Shown here: positions 57,059-64,000 of the stretch, in pieces
Layout of the letters: the number at the start of each line of letters is the position of its first letter
Numbering within the stretch: the stretch's first letter is position 1
Source: Citrobacter koseri
Lineage (GTDB): Bacteria; Pseudomonadota; Gammaproteobacteria; Enterobacterales; Enterobacteriaceae
Direction: 5' to 3'
Assembly (NCBI GenBank): GCA_900446925.1
Contig: UAVY01000001.1
Coordinates: 744,001-808,000 of the forward strand
DNA length: 64,000 bases
Notes under the pieces: model-generated
What the model saw: only the letters and a program-made list of their open reading frames with translations
Told to the model about the DNA's origin: nothing
Database searches by the model: none
Position numbers and translations under genes: made by a program

Positions 57059-57770
57059 GTTACTGAAGGTGGAACGCCTGGATGTGCATTACGGCGGTAT
57101 TCAGGCCGTTCGCGATATCTCCTTTACCCTGCATGAGGGTGAACAAGCCACGCTGATTGGCGCCAACGGCGCGGGTAAAAGTTCCACCGTGCGCGCCATC
57201 ACCGGGCTGGAAAGTTTTAACGGCAACATTGAGTTCAATGGCAAAGCCGTACGCAAACAGAAACCGGAGACGCTGCTGCGCAACGGGCTGGTGATGGTGC
57301 CGGAAGGTCGCGGCATCTTTGCCCGCATGACGGTGCTTGAAAATTTGCAGATGGGGGCATGGTTAAGGCGTGACGCCGCCAGCGTTAAGCGCGAAATGGC
57401 AGAGATTTTTGAGCGTTTCCCGCGTCTTGGCGAACGCCAGCACCAGCTTGCAGGACTGCTCTCTGGCGGCGAACAGCAGCTGTTGGCGCTCAACCGCGCC
57501 CTGCTGAGCCGCCCGCGTTTGCTGATCCTCGACGAGCCATCTATGGGGTTAGCCCCCAGGATGGTGGAAAACATTTTTACCGTGATCGCCGGGCTGCGCG
57601 CACGCGGCGTCGCCCTGCTGCTCATTGAACAAAACGCCCGACTGGCGCTGGAAGTAACCGACAGCGCCTGGGTGATGGACAGCGGCAGCATTGTGCATCA
57701 CGGCGAGTCGAAAGCGATGCTTAATGACGATCAAATTGCACAGATTTATTTGGGCGAAATGCCTGTTTAA
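57051..57770 (+). CDS. LivF-type ABC transporter ATPase
   Basis: The 239-residue ATPase (ATG at 57051) has Walker A GANGAGKSST near residue 37, signature LLSGGEQQLLALNRALLSRP and Walker B LLILDEPSMGLAPRMVENIF, the classic LivF layout. The frame is intact. It pairs with LivG to drive the importer. Confidence 0.94.
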   Translation: MSELLKVERLDVHYGGIQAVRDISFTLHEGEQATLIGANGAGKSSTVRAITGLESFNGNIEFNGKAVRKQKPETLLRNGLVMVPEGRGIFARMTVLENLQMGAWLRRDAASVKREMAEIFERFPRLGERQHQLAGLLSGGEQQLLALNRALLSRPRLLILDEPSMGLAPRMVENIFTVIAGLRARGVALLLIEQNARLALEVTDSAWVMDSGSIVHHGESKAMLNDDQIAQIYLGEMPV

Positions 57771-57797
57771 CACACTCACCAACAGCAGGGAAAAACA

Positions 57798-58955
57798 ATG
57801 AAAACAGTAAAAATCAGTGCGCTCAGCGCCGCTATTCTGCTCAGTAGTTTTGCCTCTACAGGTGCATGGTCAGCTAAAAGCGAAACCGTGACCATCGGTC
57901 TTGCAGGCCCGCTTACCGGCCCGTCTGCCCGTATTGGTAAAGATCTGGAGAACGGCGCCCAACTGGCGATTGACGATATCAACAAGCAGCACCCGACCAT
58001 CGGTGGTAAAGCGGTGACCTTCAGGCTGCAATCTGAAGACGATCAGTCCGACCCGCGCACTGCCGTGGCTGTGGCGCAGCGTCTGGTCGATAGCGGCGTG
58101 GCGGGCGTAGTCGGCCACTGGAATACCGGCACCAGTATTCCGGCGGCACGCGTTTATCACGATGCGGGTATCGCCCAGGTCGCGCCTGTTGCCACCGGTC
58201 ATGCCTATACCAGACAGGGCTTTGATACCAGCTTCCGTGTGATGGGGCATGACGACGACGGCGGCCAGTTTGCCGGTCAGTACGCGGTGAATACCCTGAA
58301 GGCAAAACGTATTGCCGTGATCGACGACCGTACCGCATTCGGTCAGGGGCTGGCTGACGAGTTTATAAAATCACTTGAAGCGCAGGGCGTGAAGATTGTT
58401 GACCGTCAGTACGTTGACGACAAAACCGTGGATTTCAGCGCCGTGCTGACCGCCATTCGTAGCAAAAACGCTGACCTGATCTTCTTCGGCGGCGTGGATA
58501 GCCAGGCTGCGCCGCTGGCGCGTCGTATCAAACAGCTGGGTATGAACGCCACGCTGATGGGCGCAGGCGGCTTCGTCAGCCAGACCTTCCTGCAACTGGC
58601 CCAGAAAGAAGGCGAAGGCGTCGTGGCGCTGGAGCCGGGCCTGCCAGTTGAGCAGATGCCGGGCGGTAAGGCGTTCGAACAAGAGTATCAGTCTCGCTAC
58701 CACACCCATATTGAACTCCACGCCCCATTCGCCTATGACGCCACCCGCGTTCTGGTTGCTGCGATGGAAAAAGCCGACTCTGTCGATCCGGCTGAGTATC
58801 TGCCGGTTCTGCGCGCAATGAGCTATTCCGGCGTTACCGGGCAGATCGCTTTTGATAATGAAGGCAACCTGAAATCGCCGTCTTTCACCGTCTACAAAGT
58901 CGTGGATGGTAAATGGCAGCCGCAAACGGTACTGGGCGGCGCCAAAACGAAGTAA
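57798..58955 (+). CDS. LivJ/LivK-type amino-acid ABC transporter binding protein
   Basis: The 385-residue protein has a signal peptide (cut near GAWSAKS). It has the leucine-binding-protein-family start VTIGLAGPLTGPSARIGKDL, then GNTG-like HWNTGTSIPAARVYHDAGIA, RTAFGQGLADEFIKSLEAQG and LIFFGGVDSQAAPLARRIKQ. It binds an amino-acid-like ligand in the periplasm. Since the operon ends in atcB-atcC, the ligand may be 2-aminothiazoline-4-carboxylate, an N-carbamoyl amino acid or a related sulfur compound (inferred). Confidence 0.9.
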   Translation: MKTVKISALSAAILLSSFASTGAWSAKSETVTIGLAGPLTGPSARIGKDLENGAQLAIDDINKQHPTIGGKAVTFRLQSEDDQSDPRTAVAVAQRLVDSGVAGVVGHWNTGTSIPAARVYHDAGIAQVAPVATGHAYTRQGFDTSFRVMGHDDDGGQFAGQYAVNTLKAKRIAVIDDRTAFGQGLADEFIKSLEAQGVKIVDRQYVDDKTVDFSAVLTAIRSKNADLIFFGGVDSQAAPLARRIKQLGMNATLMGAGGFVSQTFLQLAQKEGEGVVALEPGLPVEQMPGGKAFEQEYQSRYHTHIELHAPFAYDATRVLVAAMEKADSVDPAEYLPVLRAMSYSGVTGQIAFDNEGNLKSPSFTVYKVVDGKWQPQTVLGGAKTK

Positions 58956-58972
58956 CGCAGTGAGGCAATGTG

Positions 58973-59455
58973 ATGAGTGATAATAATGAGCTGGGCATTC
59001 TCGCCCGCCGCAAAATAGAAGCAGAGATTATTAAACCAATCTATGAAATCCTGGTGCGCGAGATAGGGAAAGCCCGCGCCCAGGCGGTCATTGGCGAAGC
59101 CATTGAGCAGGCGGCGATCGATGCCGGTAAAGAGTTTGCGCGCAAGGAGCCGAATGGCACAGACGTGAAGAGTTTTATCGCCCTGCAATACCTGTGGGAG
59201 AAGGATAACGCGCTGGATGTCAAAGTGATCGACGCCGACGACAAGCAGTACAACTATAACGTCACCCGCTGCCGTTATGCCGAGATGTACCACGAGATGG
59301 GCCTCGGTGAGATTGGTCACCTGCTCTCCTGCGCCCGCGATGAGAAATTTATCGTCGGCTACGCGCCCGACGTGGAGCTGACCCGTACGACCACCATCAT
59401 GCAGGGTGGCGCATGCTGTGACTTTCGCTATCGCACCAAAAAGGAAGACGTATGA
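58973..59455 (+). CDS. atcB: L-2-amino-thiazoline-4-carboxylate hydrolase (AtcB family)
   Basis: The 160-residue protein matches the ATC hydrolase family, which opens the thiazoline ring of ATC to N-carbamoyl-L-cysteine. Visible features are IEAEIIKPIYEILVREIGKA, FIALQYLWEKDNALDVKVI, NVTRCRYAEMYHEMGLGEIG and the terminal Cys-containing MQGGACCDFRYR. I use the ATG at 58973 because GAGGCA lies 6 bp before it. Its stop overlaps atcC by 4 bp, the same pairing as in ATC-degrading Pseudomonas. Confidence 0.85.
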   Translation: MSDNNELGILARRKIEAEIIKPIYEILVREIGKARAQAVIGEAIEQAAIDAGKEFARKEPNGTDVKSFIALQYLWEKDNALDVKVIDADDKQYNYNVTRCRYAEMYHEMGLGEIGHLLSCARDEKFIVGYAPDVELTRTTTIMQGGACCDFRYRTKKEDV

Positions 59456-60673
59456 TCCGCGTGAACGCAGAGCGTTTATGGTCAACGCTTGAGATAATGG
59501 CGCAAATCGGCGGCACGCCAGCCGGTGGCGTCACCCGACTGGCATTAAGCAATGAGGATCGACTCGCCCGTGATTTACTGCGCGACTGGGCGCAGGAAGC
59601 CGGATTTCGCTGCGAAATCGATAGCATGGGCAACATGTTTATTCGCCGCGCCGGTAAAAAACCACAGCTTGCGCCGGTGATGACCGGTTCACACGTTGAT
59701 TCTCAGCCGCTGGGTGGGCGATATGATGGAATTTACGGCGTGCTGGCCGGGCTGGAAGTGCTGCGTACTTTAAACGATCAGAACATTGAGACCGAACGCG
59801 ATATTGTACTGGTCAACTGGACCAATGAAGAAGGCGCACGCTTCGCGCCAGCAATGCTGGCCTCCCGGCGTCTGGAGCGGGCAGTTCACACAACAATACG
59901 CATGGGCGCGTGAAGATCAGGACGGCATCAGCGTCGGCGAGGCGCTTGAGGCCATCGGTTACCGTGGCGACCAGCCCGCCGTCGCCTTCCCTGTCTACAC
60001 CTGTTACGAGCTACATATCGAGCAAGGCCCGATTCTCGAAGAGGAAGGTATTGATATCGGCCTGGTGCATGCCGCTATGGGCCAGCGCTGGTTCAACGTT
60101 GTAATCCGCGGATTTGCCGCCCATGCCGGCACCACGCCAATGGCCAGCCGCCGCGATGCGTTGACCACCTTCGCCCGTCTGGCGCTGGCGGTGGAAGACA
60201 TTGGCAATCAGCACGAACCTGACGGCAGAGCGACAATCGGCATGGCGCAGATTTCACCGGGATCGCGTAACGTAGTGCCAGGGGAAGTACATTGCAGCGT
60301 GGAATTTCGTCATCCACAGACTGCCGCCCTCCAGGCAATGGAAACGGCGCTTCGCAAGGCAACCGCCGATCTGAATCAGCGCGGCATTCAGCTCGACGTG
60401 GAGCGTATCTTCGATTACGCCCCCATCGCATTTGACGAGACCTGTCTACAGCGCAGCGCAAACGCGGCCCAGGCACTGGGATACAGCAGCAAACGGATGG
60501 TGTCCGGCGCCGGTCACGATACCTGTTATATCAGCAAAATCGCGCCCGCCAGCATGATTTTTATCCCCTGCGAAAAAGGCATCAGCCATAACGAGGCAGA
60601 AAATATTCAGCCGGAATGGGCAGAAAAAGGCGCTAATGTTCTGCTGCCACAGCCTCCTGCCGGCTGCGCTTGA
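59452..60673 (+). CDS. atcC: N-carbamoyl-L-cysteine amidohydrolase (AtcC, M20 family), one frameshift
   Basis: The protein is a Zn-dependent M20-type N-carbamoyl-amino-acid hydrolase. Metal ligands appear in TGSHVDSQPLGGRYDGIYGV, NWTNEEGARFAPAM and CYELHIEQGPILEEEG, and the dimerisation domain follows (FAAHAGTTPMASRRDAL). One extra C near 59869 (TCCCGGCGTC) breaks it; without it the text reads MLASGVWSGQFTQQYAWARE and the length is 406 residues. With AtcB it would release L-cysteine, CO2 and ammonia from imported ATC. Action on other N-carbamoyl amino acids cannot be excluded. Confidence 0.85.
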
Positions 60674-60796
60674 ATAACAGAGCCAGGTGAACCGGTCATC
60701 AGAAGAATCACTATTCAACTTAATCGATTACAAGCATGACCGGGTTTGACCGTACAGCAGACCATGAATATATGACTCATGTTGTAATGAAATTAA

Positions 60797-60838
60797 GTCT
60801 CTTTCACTCATCCAGTGACTCTGGGCATAAAAAGAGAC
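60797..60838 (+). promoter_or_regulatory. Hairpin in the leader of mesX
   Basis: GTCTCTTT at 60797-60804 pairs with AAAGAGAC at 60831-60838, and the loop contains a smaller CACT/AGTG pairing. It lies 110 bp before mesX and after atcC. It is not a recognised riboswitch fold by eye; it may be a terminator for atcC or part of a control leader. Confidence 0.3.
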
Positions 60839-60950
60839 CTTACTCACTTATTGATAACATGAAGACTGCTAAATAATAAAGTCAGGTAACTCTGTAAAAA
60901 TCAATAAATTAATTCAGTTTTCATATCATGACTTAGGATGCAGGATCACG

Positions 60951-61936
60951 ATGAATAACGATTTTACATTTACGATCAAGAGCAGTCGCTTCGATGAACA
61001 TTATAACCCTTCGGAAAATACGCGTATTACTACCAACTTTGCGAATCTGGCCAGAGGAAAGAACCGCCAGGAAAACTTACGCAACACGTTAGTGATGATT
61101 GACAATCGCTTCAATACACTGGCGTATTGGGATAACCCCAAAAGCGATCGTTATTCTGTGGAAACTTGATATCATTTCTGTTGCGATGAATATTAACGTT
61201 GATAGCAACAGCGATACATTCCCTGCAATTGAAATATTAAAAACCAATATTATTGACAAAAGAACAACGAACGATTTGAAGGTATTGTCGGGAATAATTT
61301 CTCCTCTTACGTGCGAGATTATGATTTTAGCGTATTACTGCCAGAGCATAACAAAAACAAACCTGAGTTTAGCATTCCAGATAATTTTGGTGATTTGCAT
61401 GGGAACATATTTAAACATTTCATAAACTCAAATGAATACAAAGAGCATTTCAAAAAACCACCTGTGATATGTCTCAGCGTGTCAAGTAACGATATCTATC
61501 ATCGGACTGGAAATCAGCATCCCTGTATTGGTTATCGAATACCAGCCAGGTGGTTCTTCGGTTAACTGAGAAATACTTCAAAAAAATGGATTTGCAGGTT
61601 CGCTATTTTATGCCCCAAAATAGCGTTGCACCTTTAGCCTTTTATTTTTCTGGTGATTTACTTAGTGATTACACGAATCTTGAACTTATCAGCACCATCA
61701 GCACGATGGAGACGTTCCAGAAGATTTACCGACCTGAAATTTACAATGCTAACGCCGCCGCAGGTCAATGCTATCAACCAAATCTGAACCACCAGGATCA
61801 TTCATTAACAAAAATTGTTTATGATCGGGAAGAACGCAGCCAGCTGGCTATTGAGCAGGGAAAGTTTACAGAAGAGCATTTCATCAAACCATACAAAGAT
61901 ATTCTTGAAAAATGGTCTGCTCACTACGCTCTTTGA
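60951..61936 (+). CDS. mesX: MesX (DUF1852), helper of folate-independent methionine synthase, four frameshifts
   Basis: The parts MNNDFTFTIKSSRFDEHYNP, NFANLARGKNRQENLRNTLV, SVLLPEHNKNKPEFSIPDNF, MDLQVRYFMPQNSVAPLAFY and NLNHQDHSLTKIVYDREERS line up with DUF1852. Indels near 61158 (+1), 61267 (-1), 61521 (+1) and 61561 (+1) are needed; the repaired length is exactly 328 codons, 327 residues. MesX is required with MesD for oxygen-dependent methionine synthesis without folate, as shown in Acinetobacter and others. It is directly followed by mesD. Confidence 0.85.
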
Positions 61937-61963
61937 TTAACCGAAAATAAAAGGTCATCGATT

Positions 61964-62995
61964 ATGAAAATATTACTACCCACTTCAACGGCTGGCAGTT
62001 TACCTAAACCTTCGTGGCTTGCTCAACCTGAGACGCTTTGGTCGCCCTGGAAATTGCAAAAATGAGGAATTAATCGAGGGAAAACAAGATGCGCTACGTT
62101 TATCCCTGGATGATCAACTACGGGCAGGCATTGATATTGTTAGTGATGGCGAGCAAACGCGCCAACACTTTGTCACCACGTTTATTGAACACCTCAGCGG
62201 CGTTGATTTTGAGAAACGTCAGGTTGTTAAAATTCGTAATCGCTATGATGCGAGCGTACCGACCGTTGTTGATGCGGTAGCGCGTCAAAAACCCGTTTTT
62301 GTTGAAGATGCAAAGTATTTACGCCAGCTCACTCGTCAGCCGATTAAATGGGCGCTGCCAGGGCCTATGACGATGATCGATACGCTCTACGATGCCCACT
62401 ATAAAAGCCGCGAAAAGCTGGCCTGGGAATTTGCAAAAATTCTCAATCAGGAAGCCAGAGAGTTAGAAGCTGCCGGCGTCGATATTATCCAGTTTGATGA
62501 GCCCGCATTTAATGTGTTTTTTGATGAAGTGAATGACTGGGGGATCGCCGCGTTAGAAAAAGCCATTGAAGGGCTAAAATGCGAGACCGCTGTGCATATC
62601 TGCTATGGATATGGCATCAAAGCCAATACCGACTGGAAAAAGACGCTGGGGTCAGAGTGGAGACAATATGAAGAAGCTTTTCCCAAACTGCAAACGTCTA
62701 ATATCGATATCATCTCACTGGAATGTCATAACTCGCATGTTCCAATGGATCTGCTTGAACTGATTCGCGGTAAAAAGTCATGGTAGGGGCCATTGACGTG
62801 GCAACCAACACCATTGAGACACCAGAGGACGTCGCCAGTACGTTACGTAAAGCGCTTCAGTTTGTCGATGCCGACAAGCTCTATCCTTCTACCAACTGTG
62901 GTATGGCTCCCTTATCTCGTCAGGTAGCCAGAGGTAAGCTCGATGCCCTAAGCGCAGGCGCAGAAATCATCCGAAGAGAACTTTCGGCTAAATGA
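61964..62995 (+). CDS. mesD: MesD, folate-independent methionine synthase (MetE C-terminal family), two indels
   Basis: The start at 61964 (MKILLPTSTAGSLPKPSWLA) leads into the MetE catalytic barrel: GIDIVSDGEQTRQHFVTTFI, WALPGPMTMIDTLYD, GVDIIQFDEPAFNVFFDEV, the zinc ligands in AVHICYGYG and SLECHNSH, and the last ligand in YPSTNCGMAPLSRQVARGKL. An extra A near 62064 and a missing A near 62775 break it; repair gives 344 codons, 343 residues. It lacks the MetE folate-binding N-terminal half, so it uses a non-folate methyl donor. It is paired with MesX. Confidence 0.88.
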
Positions 62996-63007
62996 CTCTG
63001 TTAATAA

Positions 63008-63145
63008 GATACGGGCTATAAACCGCAGTGGGGTAATATATCCCTGGAGCGGCAGAACCGCATGCTGGCGCAGAAGGCGTCAGCCAGACAGCTGCTGTTT
63101 ATCGCCCTCTTTCAAACAGTTCATAACTGCCCGGAGGGGGGTTAA
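63008..63145 (+). other. Open fragment of 45 codons, gene remnant
   Basis: A frame without a start codon reads DTGYKPQWGNISLERQNRML and continues to a stop at 63145. The wording looks like real protein (Arg/Gln-rich, LERQNRMLAQ), but no family is recognised. It starts right after an in-frame stop and has no ribosome site, so it is probably a remnant or chance frame. Confidence 0.2.
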
Positions 63146-63384
63146 GATTTTTCTGCCAGCCACTTATTAAAGCGCACCATATCTTCCAGCACACATTCGA
63201 CCAACTGTTCAATCGTTTCCCAGTCCTGCTCGTTATTGCAGGCAACTTCAAGCGCCTCACAGGTCTCTTTCAGCGGCGTATAATTCATCATCCGTGCACC
63301 GCCGTTAATCCGGTGTGCCATGCGGCCAACCTTGTCACGGTCTCGCTGTTCAAGTCGCAGTTTAAGTTTCCCGATAAATTCGCC
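63142..63384 (-). pseudogene. C-terminal HPt domain of a lost sensor kinase
   Basis: On the bottom strand the frame ends as GEFIGKLKLRLEQRDRDKVG, MAHRINGGARMMNYTPLKET and ECVLEDMVRFNKWLAEKS. The MAHRINGGARMM segment is the phosphoacceptor site of an HPt domain from an EvgS/BvgS-type hybrid kinase. Everything upstream of GEFIG is replaced by unrelated sequence on the other strand, so the 5' part is missing. The remaining 80 residues could not be made without a start. Confidence 0.7.
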
Positions 63385-63683
63385 CCTGTACGCAACGGCT
63401 GGCGCCGGTGTAGCGAAAGTGAAAGTAGGTGGCTGGCAGGGTAATGACACCCGCGAGTTCGCCGGCAACACGCAAACCAACTTTACGTACTCCGTTGGTG
63501 CGGGGTGCTTCTTATGAAGTTATTAACGATTTGACCCTGTACGCCACTTATCGTTATGTCGATATGGGCAATATCGAAAGCGGCCGTAACACCTTTGTAA
63601 ACGCCCGTGCTCTACAGGATGAAAATCTGCGTGGACGCCTGGTCAACAATGAATTTGTGTTCGGCGTTCGTTACGTCCTTTAA
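63385..63683 (+). pseudogene. C-terminal half of an opacity-type outer-membrane porin, truncated
   Basis: The top strand reads ATAGAGVAKVKVGGWQGNDT and, after removing one extra G near 63506, FTYSVGAGASYEVINDLTLY, ATYRYVDMGNIESG and a final beta strand VNNEFVFGVRYVL. This is the last part of an opacity-family 8-stranded barrel. The N-terminal strands and signal peptide are missing: the sequence begins at the junction with the HPt piece near 63382-63390. Confidence 0.7.
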
Positions 63684-63758
63684 GGCACTTTGACAGAGAG
63701 TTTCATCCCCCCTCCTTTCAGGTATTTGTTCTCATCTTTTATGCCACTTTTTTCCTGA

Positions 63759-63793
63759 CCTTACCGCCTTCCTGCCGGGTGGTAAGGCTTTTA
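63759..63793 (+). terminator. Terminator after the porin fragment
   Basis: CCTTACC, a 15-base loop, GGTAAGG and then CTTTTAA make a 7-bp stem with a short T run, consistent with a rho-independent terminator of the porin gene. Confidence 0.55.
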
Positions 63794-63854
63794 ACCCACA
63801 GCCCTAATGGCGAAAAAAATCTTATAATGTTGGTAGGTTCACCGATACTTCTTT

Positions 63855-63929
63855 GGCATTCAGTCTAAAACCCCATTAAATTCAAGTAAAATAATTGGTA
63901 TTGATCCGATGAAAACATGACTGAATGCC
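63855..63929. repeat. 11-bp perfect inverted repeat, 53-bp spacer
   Basis: GGCATTCAGTC at 63855-63865 is repeated in reverse complement as GACTGAATGCC at 63919-63929. The spacer is AT-rich. No ORF or known insertion-sequence end is recognised; it could be a regulator site, an attachment-like site or a small element. Confidence 0.4.
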
Positions 63930-64000
63930 TGGACTCAACTGGGGGCACAGTTAACTTTATCCGTTTTACCAATATGAATTGCCACGGATACGCAGACTTC

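Larger units (their letters stand above)
63684..64000. other. Intergenic end of the window
   Basis: These 317 bases hold a hairpin terminator (63759-63793), and an inverted repeat (63855-63865 with 63919-63929), both described separately. I see no convincing gene up to the right edge. Confidence 0.4.

Noticed and set aside
1273..62995. Wholesale pseudogenisation of flagellar, fimbrial and metabolic genes
   Set aside because: Single-base repairs restore full-length proteins everywhere, and insertions dominate; sequencing error explains the pattern better.

Overview
The window looks like chromosomal DNA of an enterobacterium, most likely Citrobacter or a close relative. It carries a non-peritrichous (lateral, Flag-2 type) flagellar locus, a CueP copper protein, an ERIC repeat and a chaperone-usher fimbrial operon with Salmonella-like regulators. 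The strain-level identity is an inference.

Region 1 (1-30.2 kb) is most of a Flag-2 locus. The leftward block lafW-lfgLKJIHGFEDCB starts at a good sigma-54 promoter (9164-9180). lfgA, lfgM and lfgN run rightward and continue into a cargo region: a two-domain methyltransferase and a GT2 glycosyltransferase, then, convergent across a strong terminator, a GT9 glycosyltransferase, a FliB-like flagellin lysine methylase and a GT2-GT25 fusion. These last three sit at the end of the leftward lafK-lfiEFGHIJ transcript. lfiMNPQR-lfhBA run rightward from the other side of lafK. Flagellins, hook cap and motor genes should lie beyond the left edge.

Region 2 (30.2-46.2 kb) is a mixed, partly AT-rich accessory stretch. 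It holds an LprI-like secreted protein, a CSS-motif EAL phosphodiesterase, small orphan genes, CueP, an AraC regulator facing a SnoaL-like gene, and a fimbrial operon (subunit, chaperone, usher, adhesin). An ERIC element follows, then a LuxR-like / degenerate EAL / LuxR-like trio that mirrors the FimY-STM0551-FimW arrangement of Salmonella fim, and a DUF1543 gene.

Region 3 (46.2-63.0 kb) is the most interesting. An OpuC/OsmF-type (betaine-like) ABC importer has an aromatic-amino-acid-lyase homologue embedded inside its operon. That lyase lacks the Ala-Ser-Gly triad that forms the MIO cofactor, as expected of an ergothionase-like trimethylamine lyase. The operon is preceded by a perfect palindrome of the HutC/GntR operator type, and ends with an ornithine-cyclodeaminase homologue and a PhnD-like protein. 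Next come a LysR gene and a divergent LivHMGFK-type importer operon carrying AtcB (2-aminothiazoline-4-carboxylate hydrolase) and AtcC (N-carbamoyl-L-cysteine amidohydrolase). These are followed by MesX-MesD, a folate-independent methionine synthase. Together they suggest a sulfur-amino-acid / trimethylated-histidine scavenging island.

Region 4 (63.0-64.0 kb) is a scar: a C-terminal HPt piece and a C-terminal opacity-type porin piece, both lacking their 5' parts, abut back to back.

About fifty single-base frameshifts break genes across the window. Each can be repaired by one base, about four fifths are extra bases, often in short homopolymers, and repair restores full-length family members. 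I read most of them as uncorrected sequencing errors rather than pseudogenes, so coordinates below span the repaired genes.
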